From the NCBI GenBank assembly GCA_028671895.1, contig CM053813.1, positions 41,945,501 through 42,009,500 on the forward strand: a stretch of 64,000 nt of DNA. Reading direction: 5' to 3'. This stretch comes from Oenanthe sinensis. Taxonomy: Eukaryota > Streptophyta > Magnoliopsida > Apiales > Apiaceae. Under the pieces are notes generated by a model. The model searched no databases. It saw only the letters and a program-made list of their open reading frames with translations, and was not told where the DNA came from. The translations under genes were made by a program, and so were the position numbers. Shown in pieces: positions 25,467 through 35,263 of this stretch. How positions within the stretch are numbered: the stretch's first letter is position 1; every line of letters begins with the position of its first letter.

Positions 25467-26747
25467 ATACTTAGCATATTGATTGCTATAGTAGAGTTTG
25501 ATAGATTCTATTAATTGTGAACCACAAGTTCTGCTAATAGCTTGAAGTTCCATGTAACTTCAGCTGCTACAGAAGCCATTACCCAATATTTATCCTTAGA
25601 TGAGGACCTTGAAACTGTACTCGTGTTTTTTTATTTCCAAGAAATGACTTAAAACCATCTTAGTAATGCACTCAAAATAAAAAAACATTTAATGGCTTAT
25701 AACCATCACTATGATTCTATGATTTAGTGATGTACTCAAAATAAAAAATTGTGTTCTGTATACCAAATCTATTTTAACTCTTGTAATTGTTGATCTATAG
25801 TGGCATTAAAGATAAATTTATACTATGTAATGATGTTCCATTATCACTATTTGTTTTATTTTTCTTATTGGCGAAGAAATTTAATTTAAGTACATCAAAA
25901 TAAAGATCACTCATTTCGAGAATTAAGATAGTATATTGTAAGTTCACAAAATGATCTCATATTTTTTAAAAGACTATCCGAACTATTAGTTCTCAATTTA
26001 TAAACATTATCAGTAATAAAAACTATCGTTGGATAAAATTTAAAGGAGAAATATAGAATATAATGTCACAAACCTGAGAGAGAAGAATTACCAAATACCA
26101 AGAGAATTAAGTACGTAGACCAAGTACTCTTCTATCAGCAAAAACAGAAAAACTACACAATCCTAACAGAACCAACAACAGAAATAACTAATTATGAACC
26201 AAGTAAAAAATCAACTACGTACATTCACACAAACACGTCCTAGCTATTGCATAATACACTATCAAGAACTTGGATCTTGATTTTAATTTGAAGAATCTTA
26301 AATCCACCAGGTTCTCGTTTATACAACATTTATATATATAATCATCTCAAACTGAAAAGATCGAAAAGAATATTGTTTATACAACATTTAACGGAAAAAT
26401 AATATCAAGCTAGAATAAAGTGCACCTAATAAAAATTTCATTTCCAATTGCTCATCAAGCCTAAACATGTGAAACTAAAATTAATATTGCAATATCTGAA
26501 ACTAAACATATCCTACATTCCTGCACTGCATACACGTGCATGTGACATGTAAAGAAGGCTCATATCAAGAAATTAATAAGAATAAGCTAGCTAGAATATA
26601 TGGCTACTGATCATGATGAAATATATCTATATAATGAATTATTTTTCTAAATTTATGTATGTGTATGTGTGAAGAATCTTGAATCTTGAATCTTGAATCT
26701 TGAATCTTGAGTGTTGAGTATTGAATATTCTTGCATTTTGATACGAA

Positions 26748-26954
26748 TGCCTGATATTGGAAAAGGCGGGCTGAAAGCAACCACCCCCAACCCCACCTAC
26801 GCACAAACGGACTACCTATGAAATCGGTCTCTTTGACATCAAAGAGAGAAACTACCAGACGAACAATTGAAGGGATCATGATAAAAGACCTTGCTCAGCT
26901 CATAAAGCCAGCCCCAAAAGCTCGGGGTTCTGACTTCTTAAACAGTGCACACGC
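26748..26954. other. 207-bp GC-richer insertion in segment B
   Basis: Segment A reads tgatacgaaaagactcg across this point. Segment B carries 207 extra bases between tgatacgaa and gactcg. The insert is visibly richer in G and C than all surrounding spacer and has an open plus-strand frame containing KPAPKARGSDFLNSAHA. Plant mitochondrial DNA has this sort of composition, so an organellar origin is possible but untested. No target duplication was seen. Confidence 0.6.
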
Positions 26955-26965
26955 AGACTCGAAAA

Positions 26966-27526
26966 TCAAACGTGTGGAGGAGGGTTTCCACCGCCAGGAT
27001 TATTACCAGCGCCCCAGAGATTGAACTGCAATGAAGTGCGTCGGCTAACTCTTGCTTGAAGTTCGGTGCGGAAACCAGGAGACTGAGTGAACACATGGCG
27101 AAAGTAAACACGGAGATGATGTTCAGGAATTTGATCTATGGTGAACAAATGCACCGCATTCGACAATCCTGAATAAAAAGGGTGATCAATAGAGAAGCGT
27201 TGGCGAAAAAGATCCATGAATTGAATGCAGAAACACATCATCACCACTTTCTTTAGTTTAGCATTTCGAACAGCAGGGGTGCTTTGGAGCAAGATGTCGT
27301 CGCATTCGTCTTGCATGAGAGTGTAATAGAGTTGGGCTAAATCTCGATGTTGAGTCCCAAACATATCATTGATCATTGTGGATCGGTTAGAAGCAGTCAA
27401 GTGGCGGTTGAGATCAAGATATGCTGATACATTCCAGAATGCAATCATCCTGGCTGGGTCGTTCACCAGTCTTTCTTGGACCACCCCTCTAACGTAAAAG
27501 TATGTTTCCCTTTCAAGATAGTTCAT
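26966..27526 (-). CDS. Small two-repeat PAH-like (SIN3-type) protein, copy B
   Basis: An intronless frame of 186 aa, collinear with copy A from the same MNYLERETYF start to the Pro-rich end. The two PAH-like repeats are retained: YVRGVVQERL..FGTQHRDLAQLYYTLM, and FMDLFRQRFS..SPGFRTELQARV. Substitutions are spread over the length without any stop or frameshift, which suggests that both copies have been under some constraint or that the duplication is recent. The 3' flank differs by the 207-bp insertion starting 12 bases after the stop. The leader carries fewer GA-repeat units. The same caution about family identity applies as for copy A. Confidence 0.6.
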   Translation of the reverse strand: MNYLERETYFYVRGVVQERLVNDPARMIAFWNVSAYLDLNRHLTASNRSTMINDMFGTQHRDLAQLYYTLMQDECDDILLQSTPAVRNAKLKKVVMMCFCIQFMDLFRQRFSIDHPFYSGLSNAVHLFTIDQIPEHHLRVYFRHVFTQSPGFRTELQARVSRRTSLQFNLWGAGNNPGGGNPPPHV

Positions 27527-27928
27527 TGTGCCCAAGTATCTATTGATACTCAAGACTATGTCAAGAACCTAAGATATGATATTTTAAGAACACAAAATAT
27601 GAGAGAGAGAGAGAGAGAGAGAGATAGAGAGAGATGATATGAGATGATATGCCAAAACTAATAACAGCTCTTATATATAGAGATATATTATGTAATACGA
27701 GATAGAAACAGGTAAAGCAAATAACCAGAGAGCAGAAACAGATTTGACGTGTCAAGAACCTGAGATATGATATTTCAACAACACAAAATGAGAGAGAGTG
27801 GGGGGAGGGAGAGAGGGGGGGAGAGAGAGAGAGAAGGAGGAAGGGAGGGAGAGAGAGAGAGATGAGATGCAAAACTAATAACGAGAGAGATAGAGAGTGA
27901 TGAGACGCCAAAAGTAACAACAGCCCAA

Positions 27929-27936
27929 ATTTATAG
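27929..27936 (-). promoter_or_regulatory. Putative TATA box of PAH-like gene B
   Basis: The minus strand reads CTATAAAT, better than the CTATATATATG in the duplicate. It lies about 400 bp upstream of the ATG, just beyond the GA-rich leader. Confidence 0.5.
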
Positions 27937-28767
27937 AGATGTAAAATTATATATGGACGTGTCTGTATTGCGATATTGAACTGAAACGGAATCTTGATGC
28001 AAGTAGTTACATATTTTGTGTGTATTGTGCACGGGTCTTATCACGACTGACTATATATGGAATTTCCTTAGAATGCCAAGTGTACGGGCGAGTTGTGAAT
28101 TACAATTTTTTTAAAAAAAATCTCTAAAACAAAATTGCAAATATATATTACATTTTCAACAGCCAGCTTAAATTTGGTGCCGAAGTAGTCCTGTATGTAT
28201 ATTATTATTCTTCCAACTAATTCATTTTATCCGTTGTCATATCAGCATTGACAAACCCCTATCGGAGATACTCTAAGCTAGGTCTGATTCGTGACAACAA
28301 GTAATTTGTTTTTACAAATTAACCAGTATTCTCAAGATCAGCATTTTCTAAGTTAAAAAATTTCATGAATGTAAGTAGTATTTGCAGCAAATTTAATGAG
28401 AACAACGTATAAACACAAGAGGCAACATCAACATTTACCTGTAAAACTCACGATGTGTCTTGTGATGTGACTGACGAGTACATGGGACATAACGGAGTGA
28501 TCTACTGATAATTATCCATTTTGCAATTACTAACATACATGATATATTGAGTTCCAATGAATCACTCGACTGGTAATTAGCCTTACAAATCAATAATCGG
28601 GATATAGTAATTGTATCTTTGTTGGATCATCCCACATAGGTTGCGGAAGGGACATGTTGCTGAATAGTAAGTGTGAAAAAAGTCAATAACTAAGCCTAAT
28701 AAGCAATGGCACCACCCACACTCCTGTCAACCTGATATATATTTAGAAATAATCAAAACGGTTAACC

Positions 28768-28906
28768 CTTACACATACTTGCCACACGTTGAATTTGACT
28801 CTGCGTCGTGAACACTTCCACCTGATATTGAAGTTGTCCTGAGGTTTTTTGACTGATCTTGCGGCAAGGTAAAGCATATTCGGTACTGACATAAGCTATA
28901 ACATAC
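28768..28906 (-). pseudogene. TIR-GRX remnant: C-terminal tail only
   Basis: Matches the last 45 or so codons and stop region of copy 3 (30850-30985): acgttgaatttgac, gtgaacacttccacc and gttgtcct follow in the same order. Indels break the frame, and nothing upstream of the tail is left. Confidence 0.7.
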
Positions 28907-29339
28907 TTACCGCACTTATTTCTAGCACTAAGTGAAAATATGTTGAACTCTAATCCTAAGCACGGTAAAGATAACCGGCTCCAGTATTTATATTAGGTAA
29001 GGTCTTCACCTTACGTATGCTATAACAAACACTTGTCGGGGACCGGACCGACCCCCAATAGATAATTGGTTCTATATTTAAAATTAAAAATGACTATAGC
29101 CATCATTATCACATCTTTAAATAACTAGAAATGAAAAAGTAAGTTGAATTTAGAATTAATTGATTGTATTTTGTCACATCAAAAGACTATAACTGTATTC
29201 CATTTAGTATTGGACTCGTTCTTAGACGTAAAAATGGATGTATGTGCTAGCTATTAGTCGCAGGAAATCATATGATTTGCATTCCATTTCTATTACAATA
29301 ATATTACACCATTCTAGTCACGTTTACGATTTGGTTTTA

Positions 29340-29900
29340 GGCTAGTGATAACTGTGTACCCTGCTGTTGAATGGACTCATGTTCGATCTTCGTCTATTCT
29401 TTCCCTTCTGTATGGAGGAAAGAGAGTAGAGCTTCAAGTTTTCATCGGGACCAGGTGTACCAGTACTATTGATGAAACTTGTGCAATTAATTAACAAATA
29501 TGACAATATTCAGATCAACTGCTAAAAAAATCCACAGACTTTGTCCACACTCGTATATAGCAATTGCTCTGTTTCTTTAAAACATTCACCAACAAATCGT
29601 AAAACACTTCTTCCCCCGTAAATCGTTTTCAGCATCAAACATTAATATGATTGTCGTTGTTTCACGCTCACACAGTGTGGAAATTGAGAAACACGCATTA
29701 ATCCTCCATGTTTCTAGCTGTTTTTGAGAAGTTCTCTTGTTTTTAAATATTTTTTTCTGTGAATGATGGTTTCTTTGACATTTCTTCTATTTTAGTTCAT
29801 TCTTTAATAATTGTTTCCAAAAATTTTAGATTTTAAGACAGGTATTATATATATCCATTTTTATTAACTAGCAATCTTTTTATGCAATGTAACCATTGAG
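29340..29900 (-). pseudogene. TIR-GRX remnant: 3' end joined to 5' flank
   Basis: 29342-29410 matches the 3' flank of copy 1 (9675-9750). 29510-29640 matches the end of the glutaredoxin exon, including the repeat-tail type of copy 2. 29650-29890 matches the 5' flanks of copies 1 and 2. The whole TIR exon, the intron and the glutaredoxin core are deleted between the last two blocks. Confidence 0.7.
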
Positions 29901-30123
29901 AAATTTACTTGTATTTTATAATGTTTAATTACGCGTTTAATGTGATTAACTGCATTTTATATCAGTTTTGTTTCATTTTATATGAATAATAATTTTATTA
30001 AATAGAATAATGATCTGATACGTGACTTCCGTGTAGTATATTACTATATTTTATCCTGTTTATATGTAACTCTCAAAGCAAGCAGGCTACTTGAGAGGAA
30101 TCAAATAAAGTTAATTAAGAAAA

Positions 30124-30400
30124 ATGCACCACAGAGTTTATTGGCCTGTGCACATGCAGTATGAAATGAACTCGATTATGTTTTCTATGATTCGATTTCT
30201 CAATCAAATTTTTGCCAAAGCATGGTGCATGGTTTGTAATGTCAGTAAGCCTATCACCAATAGCAAATCCCTGTCCAAAGATTGCTTCATCCAATAATTT
30301 AAGCCAAAATATATGCAAGCTTTATACAAATTATTGAGGATACTAACCGATGTCCTTTGATGTGGCTAGTACATACAAAGCAATTTTTTTTAAAACAAAT
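30124..30400 (-). pseudogene. SCPL exon 5 remnant
   Basis: The minus strand reads GFAIGDRLTDITNH.. where the intact SCPL has GFAIGNGLTDPEIQ.., and the match runs through the rest of that exon with indels (30127-30273). The following 30330-30400 resembles intron 3 of the intact gene, so exon 4 is deleted. It lies 450 bp from TIR-GRX copy 3. Confidence 0.75.
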
Positions 30401-30853
30401 ACAAGAAGCTTTATAGTCTATAGATGTATATTTTACTCGTTATTACGACTCTATGGATCCTGAATATCATGTATCTGATATTTGCTAGTTTGGTCCAGAT
30501 GTTGTGATCACTACCGCAATATATTTCTTCATGCTCTAAGTTCCTGATTCCTCAAACCCACTGTAATTAAATTTCATGTTTATTATTCATTAACATCCAC
30601 TTTGACAAACCACAACAAATGCATCGATCTTTATTTTTTGTTACGGTGAAGGTAATAACGAACAAGTCAAAGTTTTCAAACATCAAACTACTAATGGGAT
30701 TACAATCGTTTTTCTTGTGCAATCACCCAGAGGCAATTATACAAAGGTAAGCTAATGCGTTTTTCTTCTGCAATCACCCGGAGGCAATTATACAAAGGCA
30801 AGCTAATGAGATGATAGCACTTTTAAAAGTAAACAAATGTTCAACGTACCCTT

Positions 30854-32292
30854 TTACAAATATCTACCATACATTGAATTTGATGTTGTATCATGAACAC
30901 TTCCACCAGCTAATGTAGTTGTCCTTCTAAACATGTCTTGAAGGTTTTCCACTGCTTTTGCCGAAACGTAAAGTGTATTCAGTACTCTCATAAGCTTATA
31001 CTTGTTCTCAAAGTCATCTAGACCCTCTACCTCTTCTTCTCCACACAAGTCCTTCCCATTTACAATCACCATAGGAAACCTTACCTTGTCATTACCGACC
31101 AGCTCTTCTAGCTCTCTCATATACTTTGGCTCTTTTGAACAGTCCCTCTCCTCAAATACTACATTTCCACTCAACAGAACCTTCCTTACCAACCCATTTG
31201 CACCTAGGCCGTTGTTGACACTAATCGTGTAAAGAATAACCTTGTCGTTAGATGGCTCAGGTCTCGACATGGACGATGAAGAACTACCTTGTAAAACTGG
31301 ACTTTTTGGTGTAGGAAGGCGGCATTCTGGGAACTTGGCTGCTAATTTCTCCCGAAACAATTTTACAGTGTTTTGGATGAAGGTGCTTTGCATCCTGAAA
31401 GTGATAAACGAAACATATTATCATCCAAACTCTCTGTTAGATCTTTACGCTTTAACTCAAGAATATTACATATAAATGCTATCTTGTTTCTACACTAATT
31501 GAATAGAAAAGTAGAATTCTGCATATATATTGCAGTATTGTGTATCAAAACCACTAAACAAATATAATTATATCAAGTGTATAAATCAAGAAAATATCAA
31601 ATAAAATGCAGTAACGAAATATAATACAGAATCTCGATCTTCTGCCCCCAACACCCTGCCCCTATGCTATACTACCATGGCCCAGTACCCCAACTGTGGG
31701 ATCAAATTAAAATCTCACCGAACAACAAAATTAGACAAAAGACTATACAAGTGTAAAAATGCCATAAGAAAAGAACAATATTATCTTAGATCGAATAATC
31801 GAAACATAAAATCACTGGGAAAAAAAAAAGGAAAAGAATTTACCCCTCTACATGGTCTCCAAGAATATTACCAACTTCTTTTAGAGCTTCCCTCCATCGC
31901 TCCACCTTGTCCTTGTGCCTCACCATATGTTTTTCGAGCGCGAGGCCATAGTTCCCTAGCTGGTGTTTAATATCTCGAATTTCAACCTCATAAAAAATAG
32001 GTATGATAAAGTACCTAGAGTTCTTCTTGCGTTCAAGGATAAGAACAAGTTCATCAAGACACCACGTAGAATAAGCATAATTTTGGGAGAATATAATGAT
32101 GGCACTCATAGAGTTTTTGATCCCTTCTTTGATTGTTGAATCTACTTCATCTCCAACACGTATGTTGCTTTTGTCCATGAAAGCTATAAATCCTTCGGCT
32201 TTCAATGCCTCGTATAAGAAGCATGTAAATTTGTTGCGAGTTTCTCCTCTAAAGCTCAAGAAGACATGACAAAACGTGGCCTCAGTAGCCAT
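30854..32292 (-). CDS. TIR-glutaredoxin-like fusion protein, copy 3
   Basis: Exons 31844-32292 and 30854-31394 join in frame (990 nt, 329 aa). The TIR domain is residues 1-149: HVFLSFRGETRNKF, BB-loop region IRVGDEV, STWCLDEL with Glu81 and the preceding Trp77 intact, and Cys24-Phe25 at the Ser-His position. A helix (151-173) and a serine-rich linker (about 180-200) precede the glutaredoxin-like domain (201-292), with ILYT, no cysteine at all in the active-site loop (SVNNGLGANG), and cis-Pro257 in RFPMVIVNGKDLCGEEEVE. The last 37 residues have no recognised domain. The intron is 449 bp, the longest of the four. Three W-box cores lie upstream. The start is the second of two in-frame ATGs, chosen by alignment with the other copies. 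Confidence 0.82.
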
Positions 32293-32327
32293 AATGAATA
32301 ACAAAATTTAAAACATGGTATTGGTTC

Positions 32328-32472
32328 GTCAACTATATATTTTGTGTACACTATCAGCAGATCTACTTCTAATTTAACTTGCAAGATTAGTAGAAATTCT
32401 CTGCCCATATAACACGGGAACGGCTAGTGGGTTGGATAGCTTCCACCAAGTCAACTCAACGTGGGAAGTCAA
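32328..32472 (-). promoter_or_regulatory. W-box cluster upstream of TIR-GRX copy 3
   Basis: On the minus strand, TTGAC cores lie at 32328-32332, 32450-32454 and 32468-32472; the last two read TTGACT. They are 36-180 bases upstream of the ATG, with an AT-rich TATA-like stretch at 32333-32341. WRKY factors bind TTGACY in defence promoters; function here is inference. Confidence 0.4.
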
Positions 32473-33509
32473 CTATTCGGTGGATTATGTCACGTACATA
32501 GGCCGAGTTATGCAAATCCATGAGTTCTGGTTTTATTTTCCCTTCATAAATGGCAATTGGCAAGAGGTTTTTTTTTAATTTACTTTATATAAATAGTATT
32601 ATTGGATGACAAAACTTAACAAATCCTTACACTAAAAAACACAATTACATTAAATTAAAATATTATACAAAATAAAAAATACGAAAAAAAATATTAAATG
32701 CAAGTGACTATTCTCTTGCAAATACGCTTAATTGCTTGAAGACAGAGAGGGAGGGAGTATAGTGAATAAATTATAAATATATTGTCCCCGCATGCATATG
32801 CATCCGTGTTCCGTGTTATGTTGGTCAATTCAAAACTCTAGTTGTAACGCGTTTTTGAAATTTAGAGATTATTAATTGATTACTCGATCTATTAGTCTAT
32901 TGTTTATGCAATGGTGATCATGATCAGCAGCGATTGATTTAGAAGTCAACCACTGGGATCAGGAATCAGGCCCTTGTGAAATGAGTACAAATTAGCTATA
33001 CCCTCTTCAAACTTGTTTACTTGGAGCGATCGTAAAAATTTACTGCATGTAAAACTACTATCTTCTTTTATTGTTCGTCACTTCCCTCATCTTCGATCTA
33101 AGTTCGGTTGTCTTTGTTCTTGTTTAAAGTTCCCACATATATTTAAAGTTATAAGAAATTTACACTTTCATTATTTTATTCAACCAAATAACTTAAGTTT
33201 TAATTATTATTTTTATTCCTCTAATACTGGGATAAGAATGGAGATAAGATATGATGGATGTAGATTTCATCTCAATATATTAAAAAGTTAAAAAAAATTA
33301 TATTTGCAGAGATTTAATACTTCGACTAAATGTATTATTTTTTAATCAGTAAACAGTATTTTGTAATGATATGATTTTGATCTTTTAATTTCATTAGAGT
33401 ACATCTCATGACATTAATTCTCGCTTCATTTTGCAGTTATTTATAAGTTATAACAATAAAATACAAATTATGTAAAGAATTTTATTCAATATAAAATCGC
33501 ATGTACTCA
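32473..33509. other. Spacer between TIR-GRX copies 3 and 4
   Basis: No supported gene. A Stowaway-like right end (gagagggagggagta) is visible at about 32745-32760 without a clear partner. Confidence 0.4.
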
Positions 33510-34614
33510 TCTATACTATAGATAGTATACTATACTATTATTATAAGCGAAACAAGATTTTATCGTTGGTTTGGTATAGTAGTTTGATTAGTTAGTTAGA
33601 TTACACTTTCTAAAAAAAATTAAAAATACTTTAAAAATATATATATATTATTTATTTTAAAAATTAATTAATATAAATATATTACGTGATATATAGGTCG
33701 AGACTCAATTACTTCCATATTTTCTTTCTATTCAACTACAAACATGACACCCTGCCCAACTAAAATAATAATATAAACAAAATAAACTTACGCATCTTAA
33801 TTTTATTACCATTAAAATTCATTAAACTCTATTAAACTTAAAATTATTATTTATTTTAATATTTTATTAAAATTATAATATATTATTAATATTAAAATCT
33901 CAAAAATATATTTTTTTAATTGGTTAAGCCAATTTATAGTATAAAATTATACTTTTATACTATATTATTATAAACATGAAAAGTTGTTTGAATAATGAGT
34001 TACATTTACGTACGATATGTGCCAATATTTGCCATGTTGGGGCAATAATCGATTAGTCCTTCGACTCTAGGTATTATTTATTTTTTCAAAAACGAAGTAA
34101 GAAATACTCATGATAACCATTCGAGTCGACGAAATTAGTAAGATTATCCATGAGCGTATTGAGGAGCAGAGGGAGACCGTGAATTTAATTTCTCAACCAC
34201 TCAAACTATTTAATTCATTTAAAATAAAAAATAATTAATTAAATCTCATGAATAATATAATATTATTATTCTTTTATATATCTATATTAAATTTTATTAA
34301 AATTATATACTAAATACAATCTAAGTATCTCAATTTAATCACCCTCAAACTATCAAATTCATTTAAAATTGTCACTCATAATCGAATCTCATAAATATTA
34401 TAACATTATTATTAATTTATTAATTTTAAGTTTTAAAATAATAACTAATTAATTAAATCTCATGAATGATATAATATTATTGTTTTTCTATCTATATTAA
34501 ATTTTACACCAAATACAATTAAAATATTTTAATTTAATCACCGTTCAAACTATTCAATTCATTAAAATATATTAAAAAATTAAAAATTTGTGCATTGCAT
34601 GGGTTATAAACTAG
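33510..34614 (+). mobile_element. Non-autonomous Helitron with internal repeats
   Basis: Starts TCTATACTATAGATAG and ends with a decayed hairpin (gtgcattgcatggg) followed by ttataaaCTAG before T. The interior repeats a block of about 120-170 bp three times (around 34190-34330, 34335-34430, 34440-34560) built on caaactat..ttcattt..aaatctcatgaat. There is no helicase coding. Confidence 0.65.
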
Positions 34615-34951
34615 TATTATTAAAGCTGAATATTAAAAATTTGGTAGTCGGTGGTCATTGATCGATATTTGGGCCGGATAGTTATTATTGAGCCTAATTT
34701 TTAAACATTAATCTTCTAACTAAAATACATCTCACATTAATCTCATAAATAAAACGCATCTCTAAACAAAATACACAAACATTATCTTATTAAAATACAA
34801 ATAAAGTATATGAAAAATTATATAAAATATATACATATAACACTAAATAAAAATTAAATTATTATTATAAAAATAAAAATATATTCAAATTGTATAAAGA
34901 AAATATTAAAATAATTCGATTCGTGCATCGCACGGGATATAAGTTAGCTAA
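34615..34951 (+). mobile_element. Helitron directly abutting the previous one
   Basis: It ends with the hairpin cgtgcatcgcacg and gggatataagttagctaa. Its 5' part (tattattaaag) starts immediately after the CTAG of the upstream element. Its first bases (tctatacta) are missing or replaced. Confidence 0.6.
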
Positions 34952-35263
34952 TAATATATATTATATTTGAAACTAAAGAATGAATATAATATTTGTGATG
35001 ACTATAACTCTATAAGTATAAAATTTTGTAAGATTTCGAGAATATGAAAAATTAGAGAAAATTATACCAAACTAATTTACTTTAAAGGTTACTCACAGCA
35101 GGCAATCTTATAGAGCAACTTGATCAGAGGATGCAATTTTGCAAAACTACACTTGAACCAATATAGATATCTAATTTATTGAATTTGACATTATTCTTCA
35201 ACACTTGCACCCTGCAGGGCTGCACGTAAAAGACCTTGTGACCATGTCATCAAGGCTTTCCAT

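Larger units (their letters stand above)
26000..28050. repeat. Duplicated segment B (with PAH-like gene B)
   Basis: Direct repeat of 19640-21725 in the same orientation, separated by Mutator-like and CACTA elements. It contains a 207-bp insertion (26748-26954) just beyond the stop codon of gene B. Confidence 0.88.

Noticed and set aside
33510..34614. CRISPR-like or satellite array
   Set aside because: The three internal repeats are long, diverged and AT-rich, and belong to a Helitron; there are no short direct repeats with unique spacers.
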